From assembly GCF_029168945.1 (NCBI RefSeq), contig NC_083602.1, positions 46,747,442 through 46,811,441 on the forward strand: 64,000 nt of DNA, read 5' to 3'. Source of the stretch: Cannabis sativa. Its lineage: Eukaryota > Streptophyta > Magnoliopsida > Rosales > Cannabaceae. Under the pieces are notes generated by a model, which was given only the letters and a program-made list of their open reading frames with translations, had not been told where the DNA came from and searched no databases. Shown one piece after another: positions 27,001 through 38,196 of this stretch. The stretch's first letter is position 1; each line of letters begins with the position of its first letter. Position numbers and translations under genes: made by a program.

Positions 27001-27793
27001 ATAAAAATTAAATAAAAAAAATTAAAAAAGATAAATCAATATCGTTTTCAGATTTTAAATGTAATTTAAATAAATAAAATAATAAAATTTAAAATTTAGC
27101 AAAATATCTTACATCCTTTTAAAAATTACATGATTATAGTTATCTTATTTTAAATTTAAATAAGGTCAATTTATTAAAAAAAAAATTAATTTAAAATATT
27201 TTAAATCTGACCTTAAATTTAAAAATAAGATAAGATATAATCAAATTTTAAAATAAGATAGATTATTAAGCAAAAAAGATAGATACTAACTATTTTCAAA
27301 TTCAAATTACACTAATATCTTGAATTAAATTTAAAAAATATTAAATTAATTCAAAATGATAATTAGAATTGAATTAGGAATAGTAATAGTATATATGCAG
27401 AACTACACAAAAAATCGGAAGCTAATTCCATGAAAAAGTATGAAAAAACGAAGAAAAACGAAAAAATTGTGAACTGTACGGACAGTTTTCGCGATCGCAG
27501 GAAAATTTCAGCACAGCTCCCATTTTTTTCGAATCTTCAAAAAATCATAACTAATTCAAATTAAATCGAAATTGAGTTCTGTAAAAAAGTAACTTCCTTA
27601 ATTTTTTCCATTCTATCCAATAAAAATAATTCTAGAAACAGAATCGCAATTATTTTTTACGAAAATTCACAAACATCAATCAATCATCAAATAACACTCA
27701 ATACAACATGATACCATCCAAAAACAAACAAACAATCGTGTTAAAGTCCAAATTTCTTGCAAGTAAATCAATTACCATGGCTCTGAGGCCAGT
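24061..27793 (-). other. Leader of copia element N
   Basis: This is 3.7 kb of untranslated-type sequence between the pol remnant and the primer site. It contains the paired 20-nt motif at 24220-24239 and 24332-24351 (112 nt apart) and 'ATTAGGG' motifs near 24416 and 24508. It also has a 54-bp tandem duplication (25841-25894 and 25895-25948) and a moderately GC segment near 26310-26400 shared with Z and Y. Near the primer site there is a short stem-loop island: AACTGT-ACGG-ACAGTT at 27472-27487 and GCGATCGC at 27491-27498. The remainder is very AT-rich, with no gene. Confidence 0.75.
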
Positions 27794-28501
27794 TGTTGGA
27801 AATTATTTTACCAGTATCTTAGATCTACTCACAAGTATGTTTATTAACACCCTAAATATGAACTTTCTAAAACGATGAAATAAACACATATAAAGTTAAA
27901 GAAACCTTACATTGGGTGGAGCGGAACATAATGACTCCTTCCGTTCAGATATCTAGCCCTTGATTCCTTTCTGTAGCAGAGCAGTATCAATATCTGAACC
28001 TGGATCTCTTTCTCTGAATCTTTGATGCTGAAACTCCTTTTGCTGAATGTCTTTCTTCACGATCTTCCTCACTATGATTGAGGTATCACTTGCTGTGTGT
28101 GGGAACTACTCTCACACTAAAAATTTTGAAATTCAAGAGGGAAGAGAAAGAAGAAGTGGCGGCTAAAGATAGGGAGAGAGAAAGGCTCAGGTTTTTCTCT
28201 GAAGGAAAAATAGAAAATTTAAGTGTAATTTTCCTGAAGCCTTCACTATCTATTTATAGCATTCCACTAGGGTTAGGTTTGAATTATTTGGCATTAAAAT
28301 AATGAAAATATCAGTTTAAATTGCCTACAAAAGTGGCTGGCCATGCTTAGTGGATTTGGGCCTCACTTTTTGCAATTTTGCAGTTTTACCTTTTCTGCAT
28401 CTGATTTTCTCAAAAATGCCAATTTTCTAATTCAACCATTTAAATGCCAGTTCTAACTATTTAATAACTATAAATAATTATTAAATAATATTGTCATTTA
28501 T
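27794..28501 (-). repeat. 5' LTR of copia element N, left part
   Basis: This is the first 708 bp (in + coordinates) of the LTR. It matches 19521-20228 except for scattered differences (for example GGTGGAGCGG versus GGTGCAGCGG). The promoter word TATAAATA is the complement of 28251-28258. The LTR is interrupted after TTTAT (28497-28501), the target duplication of the gypsy element. It resumes at 38197. Confidence 0.93.
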
Positions 28502-30861
28502 TGTAACACGCTAACTAACATAGGCGTATTACGTGATTTTCAAACATGCTGTGCAGCTCGTTGCTAATCAACGAGGTTTATGGAAAAACGTGATTAATTA
28601 AAATTTTTGCTTTTTAATTAAACTTGTAAAATAATATTACAAAAGACTCGGGATCCCGATTATAAAATCATTTACAAAAAGATTTAACTGTTTAACTAAT
28701 ACACAAAATAAATGTCGCCTAGCGACCAGTTACAAAAAAATCAGCCTTGCTGTCCCGATGATCGTACGCTCCAGGCCTAACCGCCCCGACATGTACAATC
28801 TTCACAAGCTCGCTCACGGTCCATCAGCTTTAGCCTTGCCTTTACCTACATATAAACGTAGAACTGTGAGTCGACAGACTCAGTAAGAAAAGCATAATAA
28901 TACTCATACATAATCCCGGTCATGATCAGACGCCCATACCCCTGATCATAACCCTAACTGCCGTGTCCAACACGATACTGAGTCCCGCTACTGCCGTGTC
29001 CAACACGGTACTGAGCCACTACTCCCATGTCCAACATGGTACTGAGTTCTGAACATTCATAGGGACGGTACTATTGACACGTAACAACCTGATCGGTCGA
29101 ACCGGTCATACTCCGCCGTCGGTCATACTCCAGCCTGTACCGACGTGTTACTATATCCTCCTGATCGGTCGAACCGGTCATACTCCGGCTGCTGGTCATA
29201 CTCCAGCCTGTACCGACGGGATACGTCAATAGTACAGAACCACCAACCAAGTGTCAGCCTGATCGGTCGAACCGGTCATACTCCGGCTACTGGTCATACT
29301 CCAGCCTGTATCGACGTGACAGGGTTTGGATGGTTCGAAGACAACATACATAACTAATGTAATCTAATAGGCTTCCTACATGCACGCTAAACATGTAATC
29401 TACATATGCATACTGTTATACTAATCTTACCTGGATTCCGAATTCAGGTGTGCCGGTCGACCTGACTGGAACTTTAGCTGAGCGGCGGATTACAGGCTCC
29501 TAAACCATAAAAATCACAACGCTATAAGTGACACGCTAAATCACTTCCCGGGGACTTAAACTAGGAACTAAAAGTTTCCCTATCGATAAAAAGCATGGCA
29601 ATACCCCCTAAAACATAAAAACGAGGAAAACACGGGTTCTGAAAATTCCCCAACCGGTAGACCGGTTCTGCAACCGGAATTCCGCTTCTGGGAATTACTA
29701 GACCCTCATCCGAAATTCCGGTTGCACAACCGGAATTCCGGTTCCTCGCAGGAATTTTTTAAAAATTCCTAACTCGATCAAATCAAACCCAATTCATACC
29801 AAACCTTCCAGACCTGTTCTAAATACCCCAAAGAACATTTTCAAAGCACTAAAACAACCCAGAAATCACAGATAAGAAAAACACCATTAAAGCTCAAGCT
29901 TTGAGTTCTAAACTCAAACTTGAGCAAATCCCTCTAACATGCATTCAAACCAACTCAAATCTACTTAAACATGCATAAAATCACCTCTGAAAACTACAGT
30001 AAACATCACAAAACAGCAGCAACAGATTTCAACAATTTTCTTTGAAAACTATAGTTTTGAGCCAAAATTTCATAACTTAATAAACTCAAGAAATCGTCAG
30101 CCCTAACATGCATGAATCAACATTTTAAATCAAAAATAAACCTCTGAAATCCACATCAAAATACAGCAGCAAACACAACTCAAAAATAAGCATGCAACAT
30201 GCCATTTTCATCATTTTTTCAACAAAATAAAGAAGAAAACAGGAGAAGCTAACCTAGCTTGAAGAATGCTTAGATTGGAAGAGAATTTGCTTTAAAATCA
30301 AAGAAAGAAATAAGCTTCATGCACCCACATACCCAGCCGAAATAGAGAGAGAACTTGAGAGAGTTTTCTTTTTCAAATTTTTCTAACTTTGTATTTTTTT
30401 GTAAAAATGAAGGGAATGAAAATAAAAGCCACTTATATCATTTTATTTCAGCCAATAATTAAACAAATAAACATTTATTTTCAAATAATCAAGTCACTAA
30501 AAGACAAAACACTATTGGGGCAAAAAGACCATTTTGCCCCTCCACCTTAAAACTACATAAATCATACTAAAGGGGTATTTTTGGGAAATTCTAAATTCCC
30601 GGCCATTCCTGACATTCCCAATGTCTAAAAACTCGTCCCAAACTACTAACATACTAAGTTGTGATTTCTACTGAGCCAAACGCCGAGTTCCAAAATACCG
30701 GGCACTGGAAATGCAAAATATGAAAACTACTGAATGACATAAACATGCATTTCTGAATTCCATAAATAACAGTATAATAAATTATTTAAATAGCTATAAA
30801 TAATTTTCATAAATAATCATAATTAACTGCTAATTTCCAAATTAACTAAGCGGGCTTTACA
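28502..30861 (-). repeat. 3' LTR of gypsy element G
   Basis: The LTR is 2360 bp and lies at the polypurine-tract side. It contains three copies of an imperfect repeat 'CTGCCGTGTCCAACACG' near 28969-29045. It also has three copies of a repeat starting CCTGATCGGTCGAACCGGTC at 29088, 29160 and 29258, and AACCGGAATTCCGGTT palindromes near 29735. The open frame 29145-29357 arises from these repeats and is not a gene. It differs from the 5' LTR by scattered substitutions and small indels. Confidence 0.95.
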
Positions 30862-30862
30862 A

Positions 30863-30976
30863 CTATCCCCCCCTTAAAAGGATTTCGTCCCCAAAATCTA
30901 ACCTGAATAACTCTGGATATTGAGCTCTCATATCTGACTCAAGCTCCCAGGTGGCTTCCTCCACCTTGCTGTTTCT
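30863..30976 (-). pseudogene. Chromodomain tail of gypsy polyprotein, cut off by a stop
   Basis: These 38 codons follow the TGA at 30977-30979 in the same frame and end with TAG at 30863-30865, inside the polypurine tract. They read R-N-S-K-V-E-E-A-T-W-E-L-E, the second half of a chromodomain of the kind found at the integrase C-terminus of plant Tekay/Del elements. The stop falls where the family has Trp (TGG to TGA). The chromodomain is thought to guide integration to heterochromatin. Here it would be lost from the product. Confidence 0.85.
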
Positions 30977-31987
30977 TCAGAGAACCTTGACCAATGCTAT
31001 GGTCTTATTCCGAAGGACTTTATCCTTTCTATCCAGGATCTGCACTGGCTCTTCCTCATAAGTCATGTCTGGCTGTAGCTCAAGGCTCTCATAACTGAGT
31101 ATATGAGAGGGATCTGAAACGTATTTTCTCAACATTGAGACATGGAATACGTTGTGAACTGCTGATAAGGCTGGAGGCAATGCTAACCGATATGCCACTT
31201 GACCTATCTTCTCGAGAATCTCGAAAGGTCCTGTAAATCTAGGGCATAACTTGCCTCTTTTCCCGAAACGTTTAATCCCCTTCATCGGAGATACCCGCAA
31301 AAACACATGGTCCCCTACTTGGAACTCAACATCTCTGCGTTTCGGATCTGCGTAACTCTTCTGTCTGCTCTGTGAGGTAAGCATTCTAGCTTTTATCTTC
31401 TCTATTGCCTCATTCGTCCGCTGCACTGACTCTAGACCTAGGTACTTCCTCTCCCCTGTCTCATCCCAGTGGATAGGAGATCTACATTTCCTACCGTATA
31501 ACAGTTCATAGGGAGCCATCCCTATCGTACTCTGATAACTGTTGTTGTAAGAAAATTCTATCAACGGTAGATACTTATTCCATGAGCCTTCAAAGTCCAT
31601 AACACAGGCTCTCAACATGTCCTCCAATATCTGAATTGTCCTTTCGGACTGACCATCGGTCTGAGGATGGAATGCTGTACTAAATTTCAGCTTTGTACCC
31701 ATTGCTCTTTGCAAACTTTGCCAAAATTTGGAGGTGAACTTCGGATCCCTGTCCGAAACTATAGACTTCGGTACCCCATGAAGTCTCACTATCTCTCTAA
31801 CATACAACTCTGCCAACTGATCCACTGTAAATGTTGTTCTAACCGGCAGAAAATGAGCAGATTTCGTAAATCGATCCACCACTACCCAGATGGAATCAAA
31901 TAAACCCGTGGTCCTAGGTAACCCGACCACAAAATCCATCGCAATGTCTTCCCATTTCCATTCTGGTAGGGTTAGAGGCTGCAACAA
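30977..31987 (-). CDS. Gypsy integrase catalytic core and C-terminus (ORF fragment)
   Basis: This open frame of 336 codons is continuous in frame with the reverse transcriptase ORF upstream but separated by a TAG at 32021-32023. It carries the DDE core: the first Asp in A-M-D-F-V-V-G, the second in V-S-D-R-D-P-K-F, and Glu in the expected helix before the N-N-S-Y-Q-S-T-I-G-M-A-P-Y-E-L-L-Y-G-R block. The GPY/F-type region (P-R-F-T-G-P-F-E-I-L) follows, then P-V-Q-I-L-D-R-K, the start of the chromodomain. Integrase joins element DNA to the chromosome. The initiator Met shown is only the first one after the stop; the natural protein is part of a polyprotein. Confidence 0.93.
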   Translation of the reverse strand: MLQPLTLPEWKWEDIAMDFVVGLPRTTGLFDSIWVVVDRFTKSAHFLPVRTTFTVDQLAELYVREIVRLHGVPKSIVSDRDPKFTSKFWQSLQRAMGTKLKFSTAFHPQTDGQSERTIQILEDMLRACVMDFEGSWNKYLPLIEFSYNNSYQSTIGMAPYELLYGRKCRSPIHWDETGERKYLGLESVQRTNEAIEKIKARMLTSQSRQKSYADPKRRDVEFQVGDHVFLRVSPMKGIKRFGKRGKLCPRFTGPFEILEKIGQVAYRLALPPALSAVHNVFHVSMLRKYVSDPSHILSYESLELQPDMTYEEEPVQILDRKDKVLRNKTIALVKVL

Positions 31988-32020
31988 CCCTGCTGGTCTC
32001 TGATGTTCAGCCTTAATCTG

Positions 32021-33847
32021 CTAACAAGTGAGGCATCTCGATACGAATTCTACCGAATTCTTCTTCATACCGCTCCACCAGAAGTACGGTTTCAAATCTT
32101 GGTACATCTTAGTGGTGCCGGGATGCAGAGAATACGGGGTAGAATGAGCCTCCTCAAAGATCTCATTTCTAAGTTCCACACTATTCGGAACACAAACCCT
32201 GGCTTTATACAAAAGCATCCCACTATCTGACACTGAAAAGTCCTTGGCTTGACCAACCAACACCTCATCTCGGATCTTCACTAACTCTGGATCCGTCATC
32301 TGAGCGACTTTTATTCTTTCCAACAGATCAGATTGCAGCGTTAAGTTGTGAAGCTGACCTACTACAAACTCAATGCTGGATCTAACCATATCCTCCGCTA
32401 GCTGAGGTGAGATCTGAACAATGCTAGCTACTTGCTCGGGACCCTTTCTGCTCAGGGCATCGGCCACTACATTGGCCTTTCTGGGATGATAGAGGATCTC
32501 ACAATCGTAATCTTTCACTAATTCCAACCAACACCTCTGTGTCATATTCAAATCCTTCTGAGTAAAGAAATACTTGAGACTTTTATGGTCAGTATAGATT
32601 TCACACTTTTCCCCGTAAAGGTAATGCCGCCATATCTTCAGTGCAAAAACCACTGCGGCCAACTCTAGATCATGAGTCGGGTATCGCTGTTCATAATCCT
32701 TTAACTGGTGGGAGGCATAAGCGATAACCCGATCGGCTTGCATCAATACACACCCCAATCCCTGTTTGGATGCGTCACAATAAACTACGAACTTCTCCTT
32801 GTCCGAAGGCAAAGCTAGCACTGGAGCGGTAATCAACCTCTGCTTTAGCTCCTGAAAACTAGCTTCGCACTTGTCTGACCAGATAAAACGCTGATTCTTC
32901 TTTGTAAGTTCGGTTAGGGGCATTGAAATTTTAGAGAACCCTTCGACGAACCTACGGTAGTACCCAGCTAAACCCAAGAAGCTTCTGATCTCAGTCACTG
33001 TCTTCGGTCTCGGCCAATCCCTGACGGATTCAATCTTCCCAGGATCCACCTTGATCCCATCTTTGCTCACAATGTGCCCTAGGAAGGACACCTGAGATAA
33101 CCAGAACTCACATTTCTTGAACTTGGCATAAAGCTTATGTTCCCGAAGCCGTTGCAGTACCATCTGAAGATGTAACTCATGCTCCTCTTCTGATTGAGAG
33201 TACACGAGGATGTCGTCGATAAACACAATCACATAGATATCGAGGAAATCCTTGAATACTCTATTCATCAGGTCCATAAATGCTGCAGGAGCATTGGTTA
33301 GTCCGAATGACATAACCAGAAATTCGTAATGTCCATACCTAGTGCGGAAAGCCGTCTTCGGAATGTCCTCCTCTCGGATTCTCAACTGATGATAACCCGA
33401 ACGGAGATCAATCTTAGAAAAGACCGTCTTTCCCTGAAGCTGATCGAACAAATCATCGATCCTAGGTAATGGATATTTATTCTTCACCGTCAGCTTGTTC
33501 GATTCTCTGTAGTCGATGCACATCCTCATAGATCCATCTTTCTTCTTGACGAATAAAACCGGGGCTCCCCAGGGTGACACACTGGGCCGAATGAACCCTA
33601 TGTCAAGCAACCCTTGGAGCTGAATCTTTAATTCCTTAAGTTCAACTGGAGCCATTCTATACGAGGCTTTGGAAACCGGTTCCACCCCTGGTGCCAAGTC
33701 TATCACGAAGTCAATCTCCCGCTGAGGTGGTAACCCTGGAAGTTCTTCGGGAAAACATCCAAAAATTCCCGAACCACTTTGATGTCCTCTGGCCGAATGA
33801 TATCTGGCCGAGTGGTGTCCACCACCACGGCCAGAAACCCTAAGCAA
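32021..33847 (-). CDS. Gypsy reverse transcriptase, RNase H and integrase zinc domain (ORF fragment)
   Basis: From about residue 31 ([10 protein letters not shown]) the frame matches the polyprotein; residues 1-30 are out-of-frame sequence before the frameshift near 33745. Reverse transcriptase has [10 protein letters not shown] (Asp 147) and the catalytic F-I-D-D at 209-212. RNase H follows with V-V-Y-C-D-A-S and Y-T-D-H-K-S-L. At the C-terminus is the integrase HHCC zinc domain (H-P-G-T-T-K-M-Y and C-L-T-C). The ORF stops at TAG 32021-32023, where the family commonly has Gln (CAG to TAG), so the integrase core is detached. All catalytic residues that I can check are intact. Confidence 0.94.
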   Translation of the reverse strand: MLRVSGRGGGHHSARYHSARGHQSGSGIFGCFPEELPGLPPQREIDFVIDLAPGVEPVSKASYRMAPVELKELKIQLQGLLDIGFIRPSVSPWGAPVLFVKKKDGSMRMCIDYRESNKLTVKNKYPLPRIDDLFDQLQGKTVFSKIDLRSGYHQLRIREEDIPKTAFRTRYGHYEFLVMSFGLTNAPAAFMDLMNRVFKDFLDIYVIVFIDDILVYSQSEEEHELHLQMVLQRLREHKLYAKFKKCEFWLSQVSFLGHIVSKDGIKVDPGKIESVRDWPRPKTVTEIRSFLGLAGYYRRFVEGFSKISMPLTELTKKNQRFIWSDKCEASFQELKQRLITAPVLALPSDKEKFVVYCDASKQGLGCVLMQADRVIAYASHQLKDYEQRYPTHDLELAAVVFALKIWRHYLYGEKCEIYTDHKSLKYFFTQKDLNMTQRCWLELVKDYDCEILYHPRKANVVADALSRKGPEQVASIVQISPQLAEDMVRSSIEFVVGQLHNLTLQSDLLERIKVAQMTDPELVKIRDEVLVGQAKDFSVSDSGMLLYKARVCVPNSVELRNEIFEEAHSTPYSLHPGTTKMYQDLKPYFWWSGMKKNSVEFVSRCLTC

Positions 33848-34716
33848 CCACCGTGCAACAATTCTCTAGCTGACATAGCCGAGATCACTGGGATCCGAGA
33901 TCCCTGAACTGAACCAACAAACACAAATGGTTCTTCACTTTCCGGTTGAAAGATCACCATCTTCCTTTTACAATCAATGCTCGCCGAATATTTAGATAGG
34001 AAATCCATTCCTAAAATAACATCGAATTCGACTAAACTCATCTCTATCAGATCAGCACTTAACTCTCTACCATCTATCCTGATCGGCATAGACCTAATCC
34101 ACCTATTGGAGATAACCAATTCTCCGCCAGGTAATAGGGTTCCAAACCCTGATTCATATCTATCATACGGTCTACCCAATTTACTAAAGACTCTGGCCGC
34201 CACATAAGAATGTTTAGCCCCAGAATCAAACAGCACTGAATATAGCGAGTTGTTAATAGAAAGCTGACCTGTGACAACTGATGGGCTAGCATCTGCATCA
34301 GCCTGAGTGATAGCGAACACCCTGGCTGGAGTGGGTATCGCTGGAGCTCTCGGTGCCTCTGATCGGAGCTGGGGACAATCCCTCTTGAAGTGTCCGGGCA
34401 TGCCACAGTGAAAGCATCCCTGACCTTTGCACTCACCCCGATGGTGCCTCTTGCAGCTAGGGCACTCGGGATAGGAGAATCGGGTCTCAGTACCACCAGG
34501 ACGACTCCCTCTGTTCTGGTTCCCCCGGAACCTCTTGTTCTGACTCGAGCCACCGGAAGCAGTGGGTGCTCTCTTCCTCTGGTCAATGGCCGAACAACTA
34601 CTCCCCCTGCTAAAGCCTGATGCAGGAGGGGTAGGAGCCCCGCCACTCACCGGAGTACTAGCTGACTCCGAGATACACCCAACTGCGCCCTCTGCTCGCA
34701 GTGCCTTCTCCACCAT
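33703..34716 (-). CDS. Gypsy nucleocapsid zinc knuckle and protease (ORF fragment)
   Basis: This is the in-frame continuation of gag after the TAG at 34717-34719. Residues 101-114 form a CCHC knuckle ([14 protein letters not shown]) after a Pro/Ser/Arg-rich linker; a C-P-S-C pair lies just before it. The aspartic protease site is [11 protein letters not shown] at 161-171. The catalytic D-S-G is kept, but Lys replaces the usual Thr after D-S-G-A. The last ~20 residues (K-N-F-Q-G-Y...) are out of frame, caused by a one-base loss in 'TTTTCCCGAAGAAC' near 33745. Confidence 0.92.
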   Translation of the reverse strand: MVEKALRAEGAVGCISESASTPVSGGAPTPPASGFSRGSSCSAIDQRKRAPTASGGSSQNKRFRGNQNRGSRPGGTETRFSYPECPSCKRHHRGECKGQGCFHCGMPGHFKRDCPQLRSEAPRAPAIPTPARVFAITQADADASPSVVTGQLSINNSLYSVLFDSGAKHSYVAARVFSKLGRPYDRYESGFGTLLPGGELVISNRWIRSMPIRIDGRELSADLIEMSLVEFDVILGMDFLSKYSASIDCKRKMVIFQPESEEPFVFVGSVQGSRIPVISAMSARELLHGGCLGFLAVVVDTTRPDIIRPEDIKVVREFLDVFPKNFQGYHLSGRLTS

Positions 34717-35586
34717 CTAAGCATAGGTGGTGCTGTCGTCCGTGGTAATCATCAAGTCATGCCTGATCTTGGCATTCAACCCGTCCAGATACTTCTCCCT
34801 CTTGCTGAAGTCGGTCGGCACAATTCCCGAGGCTAACCTCGCCAACCGATCAAACTGAGTAGTATACTCAGTGACGCTCATATTCTCACGCTGGGTCAGG
34901 TGAGCGAACTCTTTCCTCTTGGCGCTTCTGACCGCCTCGTTGTAGTACTTTGCGTTGAAGAGTTCCTGGAACCTTTCCCAGGTCATGGTGGTGACGTCAT
35001 GGATCTGAGACACCATGTCCCACCAGACCAGAGCGTCCTCCTGGAACTGGAAAGTGGCACACACCACTCTATCGTTACCGGTGACACCCATGAAGTTCAA
35101 AATCTTGGTAATCACCGTCAGCCACTGCTCGGCTTTCATCACATCCGGACCTCCCAGGAAAACTGGAGGTGCTTGCTTCCAGAACCGTTCGTACAGAGGT
35201 TCCAATCTATTGGCCGCCACCACTATCTCGGCCTGGGCAGCAGGGGCAGGTGCCACTGGAACTATGGGCACTGGAACTGCAGGAGCACCCTGCTGTCTCA
35301 ACCTCTGAATCTCGAGGTCTTGCTCTTCAATCCGGGCTTGCATTTCCGCAAACTGCAACTCCCAATTCTGGGCTCCCTGATCGGCTGGGGGAGCCTGGGC
35401 AGCCTGTAGCGGGTTCTCATCACCCCGACCACGAGCCCTGCCTCGGGGACCTCTACCTCGGCCACTTACAGGTGGGGGAAACTGAGCTCCCTGTCCTTGG
35501 TTCGACCCTACAGAGTTGCCCTGACTCCTGGTAGTCCGCCTGGCGTCCATCTGATTAGAACCGCCTGCGTAACCAAGAGTTGGCAT
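34717..35586 (-). CDS. Gypsy gag capsid (ORF fragment)
   Basis: This is 289 codons starting 245 nt downstream of the 5' LTR edge. The likelier natural start is Met 13 (M-D-A-R-R-T-T-R), since Tekay-type gags open this way. A Pro/Gly/Arg-rich N-terminus and a short coiled-coil stretch (E-M-Q-A-R-I-E-E-Q-D-L-E-I-Q-R-L) precede the retrotransposon gag domain (F-L-G-G-P-D-V-M-K-A-E-Q-W-L, W-W-D-M-V, R-F-Q-E-L-F-N-A-K-Y-Y, L-T-Q-R-E-N-M-S-V-T-E-Y). It ends at a TAG that interrupts an otherwise continuous frame before M-V-E-K-A-L. Gag assembles the particle. Confidence 0.93.
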   Translation of the reverse strand: MPTLGYAGGSNQMDARRTTRSQGNSVGSNQGQGAQFPPPVSGRGRGPRGRARGRGDENPLQAAQAPPADQGAQNWELQFAEMQARIEEQDLEIQRLRQQGAPAVPVPIVPVAPAPAAQAEIVVAANRLEPLYERFWKQAPPVFLGGPDVMKAEQWLTVITKILNFMGVTGNDRVVCATFQFQEDALVWWDMVSQIHDVTTMTWERFQELFNAKYYNEAVRSAKRKEFAHLTQRENMSVTEYTTQFDRLARLASGIVPTDFSKREKYLDGLNAKIRHDLMITTDDSTTYA

Positions 35587-35817
35587 ATCAGGTTGTATTC
35601 AAGGAGAGCTTACTAATGCCGCTTAATTTGGAAATTAAAAACGAAACATGCGCCTATTCTACTATCAGGCTACTAACATGCTTCCTAACAGGCTTTTCTT
35701 TTTCATAACTGAATAAAATAAACTACTAAAGCAATAAAGGCTTACTGAACCGTGAACCGAGCTAACTGCTGATGATGATTGTACATGTCGTGACGATCTT
35801 CGGAAGACAACCTGGCG

Positions 35818-35832
35818 GCTCTGATACCAAAT
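35818..35832 (-). other. Primer-binding site of gypsy element G
   Basis: On the minus strand the bases next to the 5' LTR read TTTGGTATCAGAGC, the complement of the 3' end of initiator-Met tRNA, the usual primer for this clade. Confidence 0.9.
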
Positions 35833-38191
35833 TGTAACACCCTAACTAACATAGGCGTATTACGTGATTTTTAAACATGCTGTGCAGCTCGTTGCTAATC
35901 AACGAGGTTTATGGAAAAACGTGATTAATTAAAATTTTTGCTTTTTAATTAAACTTGTAAAATAATATTACAAAAGACTCGGGATCCCGATTATAAAATC
36001 ATTTACAAAAAGATTTAACTGTTTAACTGATACACAAAATAAATGTCGCCTAGCGACCAGTTACAAAAAAATCAGCCTCGCTGTCCCGATGATCGTACGC
36101 TCCAGGCCTAACCGCCCCGACATGTACAATCTTCACAAGCTCGCTCACGGTCCATCAGCTTTAGCCTTGCCTTTACCTACACATAAACGTAGAACTGTGA
36201 GTCGACAGACTCAGTAAGAAAAGCATAATAATACTCATACATAATCCCGGTCATGATCAGACGCCCATACCCCTGATCATAACCCTAACTGCCGTGTTCA
36301 ACACGATACTGAGTCCCGCTACTGCCGTGTCCAACACCTGCATCGAGCCACTACCGCCATGTCCAACATGGTACCGAGTTCGAACGTTCATAGGGACGGT
36401 ACTATTGACACGTAACAACCCGATCGGTCGAGCCGGTCATACTCCATTCTGGTCATACTCCGGCTGTACCGACGTGTTACTATATCCTCCTGATCGGTCG
36501 AACCGGTCATACTCCGGCTGCTGGTCATACTCCAGCCTGTACCGACGGGATACGTCAATAGTACGGAACCACCAACCAAGTGTCAGCCTGATCGGTCGAA
36601 CCGGTCATACTCCGGCTGCTGGTCATACTCCAGCCTGTATCGACGTGACAGGGTTTGGATGGTTCGAAGCCAACATACATAACTAATGTAATCTAATAGG
36701 CTTCCTACATGCACGCTAAACATGTAATCTACATATGCATATTGTTATACTAATCTTACCTGGATTCCGAATTCAGGTGTGCCGGTCGACCTGACTGGAA
36801 CTTTAGCTGAGCGGATTACGGACATGTGCTCCTAAACCATAAAAATCACAACGCTATAAGTGACACGCTAAATCACTTCCGGGGACTTAAACTAGGAACT
36901 AAATGTTTCCCTATCGATAAAAAGCATGGCAATACCCCTAAAACATAAAAACGAGGAAAACACGGGTTCGAAAATTCCCCAACCCATAGACCGGTTCTGC
37001 AACCGGAATTCGGTTCGGGAATTATCGGACCCTCATCCGGAATTCCGGTTGCACAACCGGAATTCCGGTTCCTCGCAGGAATTTTTCAAAAATTCCTAAC
37101 TCGATCAAATCAAACCCAATTCATACCAAACCTTCCAGACCTGTTCTAAATACCCCAAAGAACATTTTCAAAGCACTAAAACAACCCAGAAATCACAGAT
37201 AAGAAAAACACCATTAAAGCTCAAACTTTGAGTTCGAAACTCAAACTTGAGCAAATCCCTCTAACATGCATTCAAACCAACTCAAATCTAATTAAACATG
37301 CATAAAATCACCTCTGAAAACTACAGTAAACATCACAAAACAAAAGAATAGAACGATTTCAACAATTTTCTTTGAAAACCATAGTTTTGAGCCAAAATTT
37401 CATAACTTAATAAACTCAAGAAATCATCAGCCCTAACATGCATGAATCAACATTTTAAATCAAAAATAAACCTCTGAAATCCACATCAAAATACAGCAGC
37501 AAACACAACTCAAAAATAAGCATGCAACATACCATTTTCATCATTTTTTCAACAAAATAAAGAAGAAAACAAGAGAAGCTAACCTAGCTTGAAGAATGCT
37601 TAGATTGGAAGAGAATTTTCTTGAAAATCAAAGCAAGAAATCAGCTTCATGCACCCACATAACCAGCCGAAATAGAGAGAGAACTTGAGAGAGTTTTCTT
37701 TTTCAAATTTTTCTAACTTTGTATTTTTTTGTAAAAATGAAGGGAATGAAAATAAAAGCCACTTATATCATTTTATTTCAGCCAATAATTAAACAAATAA
37801 ACATTTATTTTCAAATAATCAAGTCACTAAAAGACAAAACACTATTGGGGCAAAAAGACCATTTTGCCCCTCCACCTTAAAACCACATAAATCATACTAA
37901 AGGGGTATTTTTGGGAAATTCTAAATTCCCGGCCATTCCTGACATTCCCAATGTCTAAAAACTCGTCCCAAACTACTAACATACTAAGTTGTGATTTCTA
38001 CTGAGCCAAACGCCGAGTTCCAAAATACCGGGCACCGGAAATGCAAAATATGAAAACTACTGAATGACATAAACATGCATTTCTGAATTCCATAAATAAC
38101 AGTATAATAAATTATTTAAATAGCTATAAATAATTTTCATAAATAATCATAATTAACTGCTAATTTCCAAATTAACTAAGCAGGCTTTGCA
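35833..38191 (-). repeat. 5' LTR of gypsy element G
   Basis: The LTR is 2359 bp, at the primer-site side. It has the same internal repeat clusters as the 3' LTR: 'CTGCCGTGT(C/T)CAACAC' near 36289-36375, three copies of the CCTGATCGGTCGA(A/G)CCGGTC repeat across about 36419-36650, and the AACCGGAATTCCGGTT palindrome near 37050. On the minus strand a TATA-like 'GATATAAGTGG' lies near 37760, upstream of a CT-rich leader, and may be the promoter. The open frame 36294-36686 is repeat-derived and not called as a gene. Confidence 0.94.
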
Positions 38192-38196
38192 TTTAT

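Larger units (their letters stand above)
28502..38191 (-). mobile_element. Ty3/gypsy chromovirus-type element G (Tekay/Del-like), complete structure
   Basis: G is 9690 bp, reads on the minus strand and is flanked by TTTAT on both sides (28497-28501 and 38192-38196). The uninterrupted site TCATTTATCATATTTATT is visible in the other LTR of N near 20215. LTRs are 2360 bp (28502-30861) and 2359 bp (35833-38191), with TGTAACAC...TTTACA/TTGCA ends. The primer site next to the 5' LTR reads TTTGGTATCAGAGC on the minus strand, fitting initiator-Met tRNA. The polypurine tract next to the 3' LTR is AAGGGGGGGATAGT. Gag-pol was one frame, 35586 to 30863, ending in a chromodomain, which with the large LTRs points to the Tekay/Del clade. 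Three stops and one frameshift make this copy non-coding as a whole. Confidence 0.95.

Noticed and set aside
29088..29320. Short, evenly placed repeats with spacers, superficially CRISPR-like
   Set aside because: There are only three units with unequal spacing, and they recur in the other gypsy LTR. The context is a plant retrotransposon, so they are LTR-internal repeats.
34900..35409. A 169-codon plus-strand ORF and others opposite the gypsy gag
   Set aside because: They are antisense shadows of the gag frame, whose domains are clear on the minus strand.
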